A DNA stretch of 64,000 nucleotides from an uncultured Prolixibacteraceae bacterium. GTDB lineage: Bacteria; Bacteroidota; Bacteroidia; Bacteroidales; Prolixibacteraceae. The stretch is from the NCBI GenBank assembly GCA_937915865.1, contig CALGIG010000116.1, positions 1-64,000 on the forward strand, read 5' to 3'. The notes under the pieces are model-generated. The model was not told the DNA's origin and searched no databases. It saw only the letters and a program-made list of their open reading frames with translations. Positions 63,451 to 64,000 of this stretch are shown one piece after another. Made by a program: the position numbers and the translations under genes. Numbering within the stretch: position 1 is the stretch's first letter; the number at the start of each line of letters is the position of its first letter.

Positions 63451-63860
63451 CAGTTTGTAACTATTCAGAAATTTTAGAGAAGGTTTTTCTGTAGTTTAAA
63501 ACGACGCCGGAATTTTCCGGGCTGTGAAAAAACAGTTTGAAATGCTTATGGAATTTTCGAAACGCTCAAAAAGCAATTTATAACCACGTTGGAGTTCTTC
63601 GGAATGTTTTTCTGTAGTTTAAAACGACGCTGCAATTTTCCAGACTAGGAAAAAACAGTTTGACATGCCTCTGTAATTTTCCAGGCGCTAAAAAAACAGT
63701 TTATAACCACGTTGGAATTTTTCAGAGTGTTTTTGGGCAGTTTAAAACTGCGTCCGCATTTTTTAGGCGCTCAATAAACAGTTCAAAATGCTTCTGTAAT
63801 TTTCCAGGTACTCAAAAAGCAGTTCAAAATGAGTTTGGAATTTTTTGAGACTTTTTTAGT
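63451..63860. repeat. 41-bp tandem repeat, ten units, with 123-bp higher-order period
   Basis: Ten degenerate units of exactly 41 bp start at 63451, 63492, 63533, 63574, 63615, 63656, 63697, 63738, 63779 and 63820; an eroded eleventh may follow. Units three apart are far more alike than neighbours, for example 63492 and 63615 (both begin TAGTTTAAAACGACGC), or 63574 and 63697 (both contain TTTATAACCACGTTGGA), so the true block is 123 bp. Each unit centres on an AATTTTCC core that often forms a small dyad. There are no spacers, so it is not a CRISPR array. Confidence 0.85.
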
Positions 63861-64000
63861 GACTTAAAATGTACCTGTTTTGTTTCGGATGTGGGATAAT
63901 CGGAAAATGTTTTGAGAAATTAGCCTGTGAAGGCATACAATAAATTTATGTTTAACCTTTAAAATTACCTCAGATGATCAATTCATTGAATTTCTCGTTA
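63861..64000. other. Region after the tandem repeat, possible next gene start
   Basis: AT-rich sequence, beginning with what looks like a decayed further repeat unit. An ATG at 63974 stays open for nine codons to the window edge; this is too little to call a gene. Confidence 0.2.

Noticed and set aside
63660..63848. Protein-coding gene inside the tandem repeat
   Set aside because: It needs a TTG start, is built only of repeat units, and the same frame carries stops in the preceding block. It is treated as a repeat unless expression is shown.
63451..63860. CRISPR array
   Set aside because: Units are contiguous at 41 bp with no unique spacers, they are degenerate throughout, and no cas genes are present.

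Overview
The window looks like a chromosomal segment of a Bacteroidota bacterium, probably an environmental member of the Bacteroidales/Marinilabiliales. The reasons are two SusC/SusD polysaccharide-utilisation loci (PULs) with ECF-sigma/FecR control, a fused SecDF, promoters of the TTTG-N19..21-TAnnTTTG type, the HU / tiny basic ribosomal-type protein / RNase G cluster, and AT-rich starts without Shine-Dalgarno sequences. Species cannot be assigned from the sequence alone. LAYOUT: 1-2.4 kb holds HU, a 30-residue basic protein, RNase G and tRNA-Ser(CGA). A 163-bp MITE-like insertion (2648-2810) with terminal inverted repeats and a 9-bp target duplication follows. 2.8-26.4 kb is PUL 1, entirely on the minus strand. 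Read in its own direction it runs ECF sigma, FecR anti-sigma, SusC, SusD, purple-acid-phosphatase-like protein, GH123-like/DUF4091 protein, GH92, alginate-lyase-family protein, Tat-exported TIM-barrel-like protein, secreted metallo-beta-lactamase-fold protein, five-bladed-propeller glycosidase, heparinase II/III-like lyase and GH36-like alpha-galactosidase. The mix of two uronate-lyase-type enzymes with mannosidase, galactosidase and hexosaminidase-like enzymes suggests a branched, uronate-containing heteroglycan. 26.8-51.7 kb is mostly housekeeping: proline dehydrogenase, OmpH/Skp, a GT2, AraA, a PLP decarboxylase with acylphosphatase, a P-type ATPase with a MarR regulator and palindromic operators, an O-antigen-ligase/TPR protein, SecDF, an aspartic protease, malate dehydrogenase, pyrophosphatase, folA-thyA, a nucleoside transporter, a DUF151 nuclease, rplU-rpmA with a structured leader, and serS. 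51.8-62.9 kb is PUL 2 on the plus strand: ECF sigma, FecR, SusC, SusD, a SusE/F-position lipoprotein and two formylglycine sulfatases, with no glycosidase in view, pointing to a sulfated glycan. 62.9-64.0 kb is gene-free, with a 125-bp imperfect palindrome and a 41-bp tandem repeat organised in 123-bp triplets. MAIN OBSERVATION: both PULs carry, in the short fecR-susC gap and on the strand opposite susC, the same signature of a cis-antisense small RNA. In each, a perfect TAnnTTTG -7 element starts exactly opposite the A of the susC start codon and points into the leader, and an intrinsic terminator with a U-tract lies about 65-80 nt further on. This matches the arrangement of the DonS-type PUL antisense RNAs known from Bacteroides fragilis, and predicts that both loci combine ECF/anti-sigma activation with antisense repression of susC.
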